Below the pieces are notes generated by a model. That model saw nothing but the letters and a program-made list of their open reading frames with translations. It was not told where the DNA came from and did not search any database. From the NCBI GenBank assembly GCA_002726315.1, contig PBSS01000029.1, forward strand, positions 1 to 45,016: a DNA stretch of 45,016 bases, given 5' to 3'. Of the stretch, positions 17,645 to 27,291 are shown one piece after another. A program made the position numbers and the translations under genes. The DNA comes from Acidimicrobiaceae bacterium (GTDB lineage: Bacteria; Actinomycetota; Acidimicrobiia; Acidimicrobiales; MedAcidi-G1). Position 1 is the stretch's first letter. Each line of letters starts with the position of its first letter.

Positions 17645-19122
17645 GGCGTTATCTCCTTCGTTACGGGTTCGCTGCCGGACGGGCCGTTGATCCAGCCACC
17701 GATGATCGCTGAAAAGAGTCCAGCAGGTCCTCCGGCATGGACAACGAGCAGTCCACCAGGTCGAAACTTGGGTAGTGATAAGCCAGCGAAGTCTGTTGGT
17801 AGGCCCTCTTCGATATCTCCTGACCCAACCAGGATTGTGTCGGCATCTACCACTAGGTGGCTTGAGAGTTCGGCTGTAAAGCGGGAGCGGTTCCAGCCTG
17901 CATCCGCGTATCTGGCCATGTGCTCGGGCGACAGAACAAGCATTGCGTCCATGCCCATCACAACCCGTGATGAGACCGTACCTAGGAGGGATTCGGCCAG
18001 CGTTCGGGTGAGAGAATCCGCTGACCTGCTCTTTTGATCCATAACTAGGCGGGGCCCCTCACCTGTGAATGCTGTGACCGTGTTTTGGTTGGTGGCAAAG
18101 CCACGTTCTTCAGAAAGACTTGTCCACGGCGATCCAGCCTGGTCCTCTGCGAAGCAGAAACCCTGCTTTCCCATGTGGCCGAAGGTGGCCCTGTCGATGC
18201 CACCAGGTGAACCTCCGCCGACATTGTGGATCACCAGTTGGACGGCCCGGCCGATGGTGCTGTTAGCCCGGTTGCCGTGCCCGAGCACATTGATACTGTG
18301 ATTCATGTCGATCTTGCTCACGATTGGACCACTAACGACAAGTATCGGCCCAACGGACATTGTCGTGGCAAGTACACCGTGCATGTTGAAGTCGTCGGTG
18401 CACACGGCTTCAAGGGCTGTGAGTACCACAGGCAGGTATTCGGGCCGACAACCTGCCATGACGGCATTGATGGCGACCTTCTCCACCGTACATTCGATGA
18501 GGCGCGGTGGGATAACTGCGACGATTTCAGACGGATGCCGTGAAGTGCCTGAGAGCATCTGTTGGACGCGGCCCTCTGTTGGTGCAACGACCGGTAGGCC
18601 GTCCGTCCAACCTTTGTCGAACATTGCCTCACTATTGTCCTCAAGGGAAGCGAACCGGAGACGACGCGATTGAAGTGCTGCAATGGCATCAGAGCCGTCC
18701 TGTGGTGCCCCATACCTGCTCCTTAGTTCATCAACCCGCCCGGGGTCGGCTGTGAGAGAACCTCAACCAGGCTTGAAGGGTGGCAGGTCCAGCCCAAGGC
18801 CTTTTTGGCCAGTTAGGCCCTCCCAGGCGGCGCGCTGCCAGCCTGTCGTCCTCTCGACCTCATGGCCATCCTCAAATCGCAACAGCGTGGGAACGGCATC
18901 GAGATTCAATCCCCAACTCACCAGGAGATCGGTGTCGTCTACTACCCACTGCGCTTCGGCCGGGAAAGTGGGGTCATCCTGGGTAAACACCATCAGGTCA
19001 ATATCAGATGCCAATTGTTCAAGCACCGGAACCACCAACTGGCAGGTAGGGCACTCACTTTTTACTACTACTACGACACCGTCTTTCACTGGGGGAGAAC
19101 TCACATGGCGAGTATCGCGCAC
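17641..19122 (-). CDS. Candidate selenoprotein: thioredoxin (CPTC) domain + PGUGS motif + 'WTDGLPVVAPT' domain, in-frame UGA (Sec) at 18765..18763
   Basis: ORFs 18763..19122 (...VVVVKSECPTCQLVVPVLEQL...GLDLPPFKPG) and 17641..18624 (MFDKGWTDGLPVVAPTEGRVQQML...) are in the same frame; the 47-codon gap reads UGSLTADPGRVDELRSRYGAPQDGSDAIAALQSRRLRFASLEDNSEA with only one TGA. ATGA overlap with the UGSC gene. Start 19122 (GTG) or 19104 (GTG). Confidence 0.75.
18732..18748 (-). promoter_or_regulatory. Candidate bacterial SECIS element for the Trx-UGS fusion gene
   Basis: RNA after UGA: 14 nt, then CGACCC-CGGGC-GGGUUG; 6-bp stem (one G-U), 5-nt loop with G at position 2, loop begins 21 nt after UGA. 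Confidence 0.65.
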
Positions 19123-19324
19123 GTCGTTGCCAACATGGCAAGTGTTGAGAAGAACAATTGTTTTGATATCTCATTGCCCTCAGGGTCTGTACTACAGGGA
19201 ACTGCTCACGTCGTCCCTGCTTGAGACAGTCGTCCTTCCTGCCAAGTCCCTAGCAGCCTGAACTGGTGAAGTGCCCGGCTACCCTCGCGCTTGGCTTCGT
19301 ATCAGAAGTGACCAAGGAGAAACC

Positions 19325-19864
19325 GTGGCAGACAGCCAGAAGGAAGACAACCAGGAAGCTCGGCAGGGGCCTGTTACCCCCGAACGGTATCGGCAGGTGC
19401 TCGGACGTTTTCCGACTGGTGTGACCCTCGTAACTGGGATGGATGGTGACGAACCCCTGGCCATTGTCATCGGATCGTTCGTGTCGGTCTCTATAGACCC
19501 ACCTCTCGTGGGGTTCTTCATTGGTAGTAATGCCAGGACCTGGCAGCGGATCAGGAAAGGCGGTTCGTTCTGTGTGAACGTGTTGGCTGACGATCAAGTT
19601 GACATGGCTGAGGCATTCTTTGCCCGCGAGAGAGACCCCTGGGAGGGGACCGACTGGGTTCCGGGGCTCTCAGGTTCTCCAGTCATTCCTTCCTGCGTGG
19701 CCAGCATCGACTGTTCCATGTTCGACCTGATGGACGCTGGCGATCATTATTTTGTAGTTGGTGAGGTCATCGACCTGAGGGATCACGGCACCGGTGGCTC
19801 GCCCCTGGTCTTCCTGGGTGGTTCGTACGGGCCTGTTGGAGCCTCGTTCAGGTTGGGGCCCTGA
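19325..19864 (+). CDS. Flavin reductase family protein (FMN-binding split barrel)
   Basis: RYRQVLGRFPTGVTLVTGMDGDEPLAIVIGSFVSVSIDPPLVGFFIGSNARTWQRIRKGGSFCVNVLADDQ; GTG start at 19325 (AAGGAGAAACC upstream). Confidence 0.9.
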   Translation: MADSQKEDNQEARQGPVTPERYRQVLGRFPTGVTLVTGMDGDEPLAIVIGSFVSVSIDPPLVGFFIGSNARTWQRIRKGGSFCVNVLADDQVDMAEAFFARERDPWEGTDWVPGLSGSPVIPSCVASIDCSMFDLMDAGDHYFVVGEVIDLRDHGTGGSPLVFLGGSYGPVGASFRLGP

Positions 19865-20382
19865 TGCCGATCTACGCAATCGGCACCCTTGAACCCGATA
19901 TCCATCCATCGGCTTATGTGCACCCTCAGGCGGTACTGATCGGTGCTGTGGTGCTCGGCCCTGAGTCAAGTGTCTGGCCCCATGCTGTGATTAGGGCAGA
20001 TGAGAACAGGATCGTCATCGGCGCCAGGTCCTCAGTGCAGGACTGCGCCGTTCTTCACTGCACAGTCGACCTACCAACGATTGTCGGTGACGATGTCACC
20101 CTTGGTCATTTGTGTCACCTTGAGGGTTGCACTATCGAGGAGCAGGTCGTGGTTGGCGTCGGCTCCGTGGTCCTACACGAAGCCTTCGTCGGAAGGGGAT
20201 CAATCGTGGGTGCGAATGCCGTTATCCGCAATGGCCAGGTCGTGCCACCTCTTTCGATGGCTCTGGGGGTTCCTGCCGCAGTCAGGGAGGGCGTAATGCT
20301 CGAGGGTGCCAACCTTGAGAATGCCGAGATCTACGTAGAGAGGGCTCGCTTATTCAGGACAGCCCTCCGTCGCTTGGACTGA
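19864..20382 (+). CDS. Gamma-class carbonic anhydrase-like hexapeptide-repeat protein
   Basis: LbetaH repeats: VLGPESSVWPHAVIRADENRIVIGARSSVQDCAVLHCTVDLPTIVGDDVTLGHLCHLEGCTIEEQVVVGVGSVVLHEAFVGRGSIVGANAVIRNGQ. Confidence 0.88.
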   Translation: MPIYAIGTLEPDIHPSAYVHPQAVLIGAVVLGPESSVWPHAVIRADENRIVIGARSSVQDCAVLHCTVDLPTIVGDDVTLGHLCHLEGCTIEEQVVVGVGSVVLHEAFVGRGSIVGANAVIRNGQVVPPLSMALGVPAAVREGVMLEGANLENAEIYVERARLFRTALRRLD

Positions 20383-20386
20383 GATT

Positions 20387-21205
20387 GTGGACGGGCGGGA
20401 TAACCAACACTTCTACTCAGATGGCCTGCGTCTGTCAGCCCACCTCGAACAGCCTGACCTTGAGGGGGTTGGTGCCGATGGTGGGCCGCTCGTTAATGGC
20501 GACGTCCCAGCGGTACTAATCTGCCACGGATTCCCGAGCGGACCCGGTGGCGGGGCCAACTCACCAGCGACGTTCCCGGAGTTGGCTAGGAGGATTTCTA
20601 CCGAGTTGGGGTGGGTGGCAATGGTTCCCCACTTTCGCGGCATGCCCGGTTCGGAGGGAAGCTTCAGCCTTGATGGCTGGCGTGACGACCTGGTTGCAGC
20701 GGTTCGACACCTCAGAGACAGCGAGAATGTCGGAGTGCAGGTAGGTGGCGTCTGGGCAGTCGGTTTCGGCACCGGTGCAGGCCTAGCAATTTGTGCTGCT
20801 GTCATTGATCCCACCATCAGGGGTGTTGGAGCTCTGGCTACGCCGGCTGACTGGTCCGACTGGGCGAAAAACCCGCGTCGGTTGCTGCTTCACGCACGCG
20901 ACGCGGGTCTTGTTTCGGACACTGACTTTCCTACTGACTTTGAGAGTTGGGCAGGTGCACTGGCGTCAGTGTCCCCCGAGGCCTCGGTCGCTGACCTTTT
21001 TCCAAGAGACCTTCTGCTGGTGCACGGAAGCGACGACAATGCCGTGCCGCCGCTTGACGCCCGAGCATTGGCTGCGGCACACGGTTCCGCCGACTTGCGC
21101 ATGATTAGCGGAGCTGGCCACCATCTGCGCCATGATCCGAGGGCAATCGCCGTATTGTTGGGCTGGTTGGTCCGCCAGCGGCGCCTAAACGGACACCGCT
21201 CCTGA
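20387..21205 (+). CDS. Alpha/beta hydrolase
   Basis: [70 protein letters not shown]. Confidence 0.85.
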   Translation: MDGRDNQHFYSDGLRLSAHLEQPDLEGVGADGGPLVNGDVPAVLICHGFPSGPGGGANSPATFPELARRISTELGWVAMVPHFRGMPGSEGSFSLDGWRDDLVAAVRHLRDSENVGVQVGGVWAVGFGTGAGLAICAAVIDPTIRGVGALATPADWSDWAKNPRRLLLHARDAGLVSDTDFPTDFESWAGALASVSPEASVADLFPRDLLLVHGSDDNAVPPLDARALAAAHGSADLRMISGAGHHLRHDPRAIAVLLGWLVRQRRLNGHRS

Positions 21206-21333
21206 CAGGTGAGCTTTCCGGGAGAGTCCTGTGGAACCTTGGAAAGGATTGTTACTATCTACGTAGGAGAAATAACCTAAGTCGACTTTTCGGGGCCCAA
21301 CCCGGAATCCTGAAACTGGGAATCAGACCAGAT

Positions 21334-22737
21334 ATGACACGTGCCGAGATCGACCTTGACCTGAGCCGCTACAAGCTGGGATGGAGCGATAAAGAGGACT
21401 ATGTCTTCAAGCCCAAGAAGGGTCTCAACGAGGACATAGTCAGGGAGATTTCCGGCATGAAGGGCGAGCCCGACTGGATGGTCGACTTTCGCCTCAGGTC
21501 CTACCAGCGCTTTGGTGACCGTCCCCTACCGTGGTGGGGTGGCGATCTGTCGGGAATCGACTTCGACGACATCTATTACTACATCAAGCCCACGACTGCT
21601 CAGGCCGATGACTGGGACGACGTTCCCGAGGCGATCAAGAACACCTATGAGAAACTCGGAATCCCCGAAGCCGAGCGTAAGTACCTGGCTGGAGTAACGG
21701 CTCAGTACGAATCGGAGGTGGTCTACCACCGCAACCGTGAGGACCTTGAGGCACAGGGTGTCATCTTCTGCGACATGGACACAGCCCTGCGAGAACATCC
21801 AGAAATTGTCAAGGCCTGGTTCGGGCGTGTGATTCCGCCCAATGACAACAAGTTCTCGGCCCTGAACTCAGCCGTCTGGAGTGGTGGTTCATTCATCTAC
21901 GTGCCACCCGGGGTGAAGGTAGAGATGCCCCTTCAGGCCTATTTCCGCATCAATGCTGAGAACATGGGCCAGTTTGAGAGGACACTGATAATCGCCGACG
22001 AGGGTTCTGAGGTTCATTACATTGAGGGCTGTTCGGCACCGGTGTATACGACCGACTCGCTCCACTCTGCCGTTGTCGAAATAGTTGTGAGGGCCTCGGC
22101 GCGCGTCACCTACACAACTATTCAGAACTGGTCCAACAACGTCTACAACCTGGTCACCAAGAGGGCCCGAGTGGAGGCTGAGGGACACATGGAGTGGATC
22201 GACGGGAATATCGGATCGCGCCTCACCATGAAGTACCCAGCGGTTGTCTTGGTGGGCCCCAAGGCTTCCGGTGAGGTGTTGTCAGTGGCTTACGCTGGTG
22301 CTGGCCAGCATCAGGATGCAGGGGCCAAGATGACCCACGTTGCTTCCGAGACGACTTCCAAGATCGTGTCCAAGTCAATCTCAAAGGATGGTGGTCGCTC
22401 CAGCTACCGAGGCCTCGTGAGGATCGAGGAGGAGGCCTACGGATGCAAGAGTCACGTCCAGTGCGACGCCCTGATCCTCGATGATGAGAGTATCTCCGAC
22501 ACCTACCCCTACATGGAGGTAGGAGCCACTGACGCAGTCGTCGGACACGAAGCAACAGTCTCCAAGGTGGCTGATGACCAACTCTTCTACCTGATGAGCA
22601 GAGGCCTCACTGCCGAACAGGCAATGTCAATGGTCGTCAATGGCTTTATCGAACCCATTACCAGGACCCTTCCAATGGAGTATGCAGTTGAGTGGAGCCG
22701 CCTGATCGAACTGCAGATGGAAGGGTCTGTCGGCTGA
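21334..22737 (+). CDS. sufB: Fe-S cluster assembly protein SufB
   Basis: 467 aa; [93 protein letters not shown]. Confidence 0.97.
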   Translation: MTRAEIDLDLSRYKLGWSDKEDYVFKPKKGLNEDIVREISGMKGEPDWMVDFRLRSYQRFGDRPLPWWGGDLSGIDFDDIYYYIKPTTAQADDWDDVPEAIKNTYEKLGIPEAERKYLAGVTAQYESEVVYHRNREDLEAQGVIFCDMDTALREHPEIVKAWFGRVIPPNDNKFSALNSAVWSGGSFIYVPPGVKVEMPLQAYFRINAENMGQFERTLIIADEGSEVHYIEGCSAPVYTTDSLHSAVVEIVVRASARVTYTTIQNWSNNVYNLVTKRARVEAEGHMEWIDGNIGSRLTMKYPAVVLVGPKASGEVLSVAYAGAGQHQDAGAKMTHVASETTSKIVSKSISKDGGRSSYRGLVRIEEEAYGCKSHVQCDALILDDESISDTYPYMEVGATDAVVGHEATVSKVADDQLFYLMSRGLTAEQAMSMVVNGFIEPITRTLPMEYAVEWSRLIELQMEGSVG

Positions 22738-22763
22738 TCGTCTCAATCGACTAGGAATATCCC

Positions 22764-23150
22764 ATGCCGATGAGGGAGGACTGCAAACATTTCGAAAGCC
22801 GTAGCTATCCGAACGGAGACACGGTACGAAAGTGTGACCATGATCTTGCTCCGGAGGCTCCTTGGCGCTGTCCAGAGGAGTGTGGTTCTTTTCAGAAGAG
22901 GCGAATAGACGTGGATTGGAGTCAAGGCTCTCTGGTAACGCCGGCGACACCGGATGAACCAGCAGGTCTAGGAGACGATGGAAGCATCGCAGCACTCTTG
23001 GACGCTGCGGAAGACATTGTCAACGAAGCTGCTCCGGGGGTACTTGCCGACTTTGAATCCGAACGTGGAGGTACCGGAAAACTGAGACGGCTTCTAGGGC
23101 GCGTCAAAAAGGAGAGGCGAGGAAAAGGTGGTGGAGGAGGAAGTGGTTAG
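22764..23150 (+). CDS. Hypothetical protein with N-terminal cysteine cluster
   Basis: 128 aa; CKHFESRSYPNGDTVRKCDHDLAPEAPWRCPEECGSFQKR, basic/Gly C-terminus; follows sufB closely. Confidence 0.7.
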   Translation: MPMREDCKHFESRSYPNGDTVRKCDHDLAPEAPWRCPEECGSFQKRRIDVDWSQGSLVTPATPDEPAGLGDDGSIAALLDAAEDIVNEAAPGVLADFESERGGTGKLRRLLGRVKKERRGKGGGGGSG

Positions 23151-23251
23151 CGTTTCCGCCTCTGGGTGTTGGGGTTTCGGTACCTCAGTGCCTGGGATCC
23201 AGTCGTGTCTTTGTTGCCGCCAGAACTAGAACGTTTGTCATTGATCCTCTG

Positions 23252-23524
23252 TCAGTTTCGAGACTGCCGACCAAAGAACTCCCAGATCACTTCGGTTGCA
23301 GAGAAGTCTCGATTAATCGGTGATACCCAATCGTGGATGATATTTCCTTCCTCGTCGAAGATGTCTTCAAGGCCCGGCCACGTGTGGCCAGCATCACTGG
23401 CGGCGAAGAGAACAGTCTCTGAGCCTTCCGGGCATTCCCATTCGGTCCTTGTGGTGGCTCCGAAGCTAACCGGATCAAGGATTGCTGACGGGTAGCCTCT
23501 AGGTAGCCATGCAGGAAACCACCA
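23252..23524 (-). pseudogene. Probable C-terminal remnant of a PHB-depolymerase/feruloyl-esterase-like hydrolase
   Basis: Minus frame open from a TGA at 23527 to a TGA at 23254..23252 with no start codon: ...PRGYPSAILDPVSFGATTRTEWECPEGSETVLFAASDAGHTWPGLEDIFDEEGNIIHDWVSPINRDFSATEVIWEFFGRQSRN*; GHTWPG and ATE-IWEFF are the C-terminal signature of that family. Upstream end runs into phoH. Confidence 0.55.
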
Positions 23525-24495
23525 TCAAGTTGAGCGTTCCCGGTAATGATCTGATGTCGGTCCTGGTGGGCGAGCACGATGAGTTGCTACGCCAGGTGGA
23601 GGCAGCCTTCCCCCAAGCCGAAATCCACGTCCGTGGTAATCAGATCACGATTGCTGGTGAGCAGGCTGACATCGTTCGGCGAGTGTTCGATGAATTGGTG
23701 CTGCTGTTGGAGCGAGACCTGCCTGTCGATGATCGCACTCTGGAGCGGGCTATCGACATGGTTCTTGCCGATGAGCGGCCTTCCGACATTCTGACTAACG
23801 AGATTTTTCGTACCTCGCGGGGTAAGCCGATCCGTCCCCGGTCAACTGGCCAACAGCACTATGTCAGGACCGTGACCGACAACGTCATTACCTTCGCGAT
23901 CGGTCCGGCTGGCACGGGAAAGAGTTGGTTGGCAGTGGCTCTAGCCGTACGGGCGCTACAGGCCGGACAGGTTGACCGAATAGTGCTTACCAGGCCACTA
24001 GTCGAAGCGGGTGAGCGAGTTGGCTTCCTGCCGGGTGACCTGATGGCCAAGGTAGATCCCTATTTTCGACCCCTATACGACGCCCTCTTTGACATGCTCG
24101 ACATGGATACGGCACAGCGACTACTCGAACGTGGTGAGGTTGAGGTCGCCCCGCTTGCATTCATGCGCGGTCGAACCCTCAACAACAGTTTTGTGATTCT
24201 GGATGAGGCCCAGAACACCACTCCAGAGCAGATGAAGATGTTTCTGACTCGGTTGGGCTTCGGCTCAAAGGTAATCGTCACTGGCGATATCAGCCAGACC
24301 GATGTACCGGGTGGGCGGAGTGGGCTTGCCGACCTTGAATCCATCTTGTCTGGCATTAGCGGCCTTGGTTTTGTGTATCTGAGTAGTCGCGACGTGGTTC
24401 GTCACAGGATCGTTCAAGACATAGTTGAGGCCTATGGGGCTGTTGGGGCTGGCGGGGACCCAAGATCCCAGGGGCGAAACGCGAGCTTCGAATAG
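23509..24495 (+). CDS. PhoH-like ATPase
   Basis: IGPAGTGKSWLAVALAVRALQAGQVDRIVLTRPLVEAGERVGFLPGDLMAKVDPYFRPLYDAL, FVILDEAQNTTPEQMKMFLTRLGFGSKVIVTGDISQTD. Confidence 0.95.
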   Translation: MQETTIKLSVPGNDLMSVLVGEHDELLRQVEAAFPQAEIHVRGNQITIAGEQADIVRRVFDELVLLLERDLPVDDRTLERAIDMVLADERPSDILTNEIFRTSRGKPIRPRSTGQQHYVRTVTDNVITFAIGPAGTGKSWLAVALAVRALQAGQVDRIVLTRPLVEAGERVGFLPGDLMAKVDPYFRPLYDALFDMLDMDTAQRLLERGEVEVAPLAFMRGRTLNNSFVILDEAQNTTPEQMKMFLTRLGFGSKVIVTGDISQTDVPGGRSGLADLESILSGISGLGFVYLSSRDVVRHRIVQDIVEAYGAVGAGGDPRSQGRNASFE

Positions 24496-24502
24496 GTCCG
24501 TG

Positions 24503-25012
24503 ATGAGAGAGGAACCTCCTGAACCCCGCCCGCGTGTCACCGTGGATACGCGGACTATGGAAAATGTCGATGATGTTTCTGCAGACGTATCTCGGTGGGT
24601 GGCACTCGCAGAGCATGTTCTGATCAACGAGGGCCTTGGCTCCCGGCAAGTTGAACTGACGGTGCACCTGGTCGATGAGGATTCGATAGCGGAACTGAAC
24701 CATGAGCACATGGGTGGCCAAGGACCTACAGATGTCCTGGCATTCCCGATAGATGATCCAGCCGAGGTGCCTCATGACCAGGCTGTTTTATTGGGTGACG
24801 TGGTGATTTGTCCGGAAGTGGCTGCAAGGCAAGTTCATTTTGGCGCCGGTGGTCGTGATACTTCTTCGGCCGGGGATGGACTTCAGGGGGAGGTGTCTCA
24901 ACTCTTAGTCCATGGAGCCCTGCACCTTCTGGGCTACGACCATGCCGAACGGGGAGAGCGCGAGGTCATGCAGAGGCGAGAAAGTGAGCTCCTAGAGGGG
25001 TTTGGCAACTGA
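24503..25012 (+). CDS. ybeY: rRNA maturation endoribonuclease YbeY
   Basis: LTVHLVDEDSIAELNHEHMGGQGPTDVLAFP...LLVHGALHLLGYDHAERGEREVMQRRE; H-GxLHLxGYDH metal site; preceded by phoH. Confidence 0.93.
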   Translation: MREEPPEPRPRVTVDTRTMENVDDVSADVSRWVALAEHVLINEGLGSRQVELTVHLVDEDSIAELNHEHMGGQGPTDVLAFPIDDPAEVPHDQAVLLGDVVICPEVAARQVHFGAGGRDTSSAGDGLQGEVSQLLVHGALHLLGYDHAERGEREVMQRRESELLEGFGN

Positions 25013-26277
25013 TGGCTGTCGCAGAGGTCGTGGGCTTCATTTTCGTGATCCTGGCAACAGGTTGTACAGCGGTGCTAGTGGGAGCTGAGACAAGTCTTCT
25101 CCACATTGGTCGAGCCAGAGCCGAGGTGATCGGAGACGGAGTGGGTGGTGATGACCGCGTTGAGGACTTGTTGGCCCTGCTCGACCGGCGGCCGGAGTCT
25201 CTCAGACCAGTCGCGTTGGCGCTGGTCGTATCTCGGATGGTTCTGGTCAGCTTGGTTGTCAGCTGGGTCTACTCACGCTTTGGTGCCGGATGGGTGCCCC
25301 CTTCAGTTGCTGTTCTTGCGATAGTGGCGTTTGTTGTGGCTGAGTCACTTCCCCGGGTTATTGCACTTCGTAGACCAGATAAGGCTGCTCTTTGGTCCGT
25401 TTCAGTCGTTGGAGTCGTTAGCTCGATCCTGCCCCTCCGTTGGCTAGCAACCCTTCTCACGATGATCTCTGAACGGCTTTTGCCCAGGTACGCCCGCGAG
25501 TCTGGGCCAGTTGTTACCGAAGAGGAACTGTTGGCCGTTGCCGACAGGGCTCTAGCGACGCACTCCATCGACGAGGAGGAACACGAGCTCATTGGTTCAG
25601 TGATCGCGTTTGGTGACACGCTGGTCAGAGAGGTGATGGTTCCTAGGCCAGACATCATTGGCGTCGAGAATGGCTGCACCGTGCAGATGGCGCTGGAGGA
25701 GGCTGTATCCGGTGGCCACAGCCGCATTCCAGTGAGCGGAACCGGGATCGACGACATCGTCGGAGTGGTCCATGTCAAGGACCTGGCAAAGGCCCACCTG
25801 GACGACAGGAGTGGTGACCCTGTGGTTGAAATGTCGCGGTCGCCGATGTTCGTCCCAGAGACCATGAAGGCTGACGACCTGCTACGAAAAATGCAGTCAG
25901 AGCGCTTCCACTTGGCAGTGGTCGTTGACGAGTATGGAGGAACCGCCGGTCTGGTAACTATGGAGGACCTGCTCGAGGAGGTTGTCGGCGAGATTGTTGA
26001 CGAGTTTGACATGGAAGAGCCTTTGTCCCAGTCTCTCGCCGGAGGGGATGTTCGGGTTCACGGACGGATGCCGGTCGATGAACTGAATGACTTGTTGGGC
26101 GAAGGTCTGCCGGACGGTGACTGGGACACTGTTGGTGGCCTCATTTTTGACGCTCTTGGCCATGTGCCTTCGGTTGGGGAAACTGTCGAGTTTTCGGGAT
26201 GGCGTTTCTGTGTCGAACAAGTCGTGGGCCGTCGAATCACGAGAATTCGCATCGGCAGTCTTGAGGCCGGCCTGTGA
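25012..26277 (+). CDS. CNNM/CorC (hemolysin-like) transporter family protein
   Basis: 421 aa; N-terminal TM domain; VREVMVPRPDIIGVENG, HSRIPVSGTGIDDIVGVVHVKDL, VVVDEYGGTAGLVTMEDLLEEVVGEI CBS motifs. Confidence 0.93.
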   Translation: MAVAEVVGFIFVILATGCTAVLVGAETSLLHIGRARAEVIGDGVGGDDRVEDLLALLDRRPESLRPVALALVVSRMVLVSLVVSWVYSRFGAGWVPPSVAVLAIVAFVVAESLPRVIALRRPDKAALWSVSVVGVVSSILPLRWLATLLTMISERLLPRYARESGPVVTEEELLAVADRALATHSIDEEEHELIGSVIAFGDTLVREVMVPRPDIIGVENGCTVQMALEEAVSGGHSRIPVSGTGIDDIVGVVHVKDLAKAHLDDRSGDPVVEMSRSPMFVPETMKADDLLRKMQSERFHLAVVVDEYGGTAGLVTMEDLLEEVVGEIVDEFDMEEPLSQSLAGGDVRVHGRMPVDELNDLLGEGLPDGDWDTVGGLIFDALGHVPSVGETVEFSGWRFCVEQVVGRRITRIRIGSLEAGL

Positions 26278-27197
26278 CGGTGGATCCGGAGTTGGAGGGT
26301 GGTGGAGTCCGGGCTCCAGTTTCTGGCTACGGGAGGGTCGTTCAGCAGCCGGAGGGTCACCGTTCAGGGTTTGTAACCCTGGTTGGAAGGCCCAATGTAG
26401 GTAAATCCACCTTGTTGAACCGCATATTGGGAACCAAGGTGACCATCGTGTCCGACAAGCCGCAGACCACCCGGACAGAAGTGCGCGGTGTGCTCACGAG
26501 GCCCGAGGTGCAAGCCGTGTTCTGTGACACACCTGGAATTCACAAGCCGAGAACCCTGTTGGGGCAACGTCTGAACGACACTGCCAGAGCGGCGTTGGCT
26601 GACATGGATGTCGTGCTGTTCCTCGTGACAGCGGATGGTCCTATCGGTAGGGGAGACAGGTTCATCGCTGAGACCCTTCCATCCGAAAGGACCATATTGG
26701 TTCTCAACAAGGTCGACTCGGTCGGTCAGGAGCAGGTGATTGGGCAGTTGAGTGAAGTAGCAAAGTTCGATTTTGATGAGTACTTCCCGGTGTCTGCCAA
26801 GACCGGAAGGGGAGTAGATGCCCTGCTGGAGCACGTGTTGGAAAGGCTTTCAGAGGGCCCGCGGTACTACCCCGAAGAAATGGTCTCTGATGTGCCGGAA
26901 GCGTTCTGGGTAGCCGAACTGGTCAGAGAGCAACTTCTGGCAGTGGTCAGGGAAGAATTGCCCCACTCGATCGCCACCAGGGTTACCGAATGGGATTGGC
27001 CCAGGATCAGGTGTGAGATCCTGGTTGAGCGCGACTCGCAGAAAGGGATCGTTATCGGGAAGAAGGGCTCAGTCCTTAAAGAGGTCGGAACCCTGGCGCG
27101 AGCCCAGTTGCCCGACGGGGCTTTCTTGGAACTGGTAGTAAAGGTTGACAAGGACTGGCAGCGTCGCCCGAAGGCCTTGGATCGTCTGGGCTACTGA
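26274..27197 (+). CDS. era: GTPase Era
   Basis: GFVTLVGRPNVGKSTLLNRILGTKVTIVSDKPQTTR, FCDTPGIHKP, NKVD, KH domain GIVIGKKGSVLKEVGTLAR. Confidence 0.97.
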   Translation: MTVDPELEGGGVRAPVSGYGRVVQQPEGHRSGFVTLVGRPNVGKSTLLNRILGTKVTIVSDKPQTTRTEVRGVLTRPEVQAVFCDTPGIHKPRTLLGQRLNDTARAALADMDVVLFLVTADGPIGRGDRFIAETLPSERTILVLNKVDSVGQEQVIGQLSEVAKFDFDEYFPVSAKTGRGVDALLEHVLERLSEGPRYYPEEMVSDVPEAFWVAELVREQLLAVVREELPHSIATRVTEWDWPRIRCEILVERDSQKGIVIGKKGSVLKEVGTLARAQLPDGAFLELVVKVDKDWQRRPKALDRLGY

Positions 27198-27291
27198 TTT
27201 GCCAGGTTGACTGGGGGGGTCTGGTCTGCTTAGGAGAAGATGCTGTTTGGGTTGGCAGCGAGCAGAGGTGGAGAGGCAGTAGGTTTCGGAA

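Noticed and set aside
19153-19162. AACAATTGTT palindrome between the selenoprotein operon and the flavin reductase
   Set aside because: Only 10 bp, AT-rich, no second copy; too weak to call an operator although it lies in a divergent promoter region.
23166-23495. 109-aa plus-strand ORF between the sufB-linked hypothetical and phoH
   Set aside because: No recognisable family features; the opposite strand carries the esterase-like sequence.
23525-23527. TGA upstream of the minus-strand esterase fragment as another Sec codon
   Set aside because: The frame upstream runs antisense into the phoH coding region; no Cys-replacement motif was recognised around the TGA.
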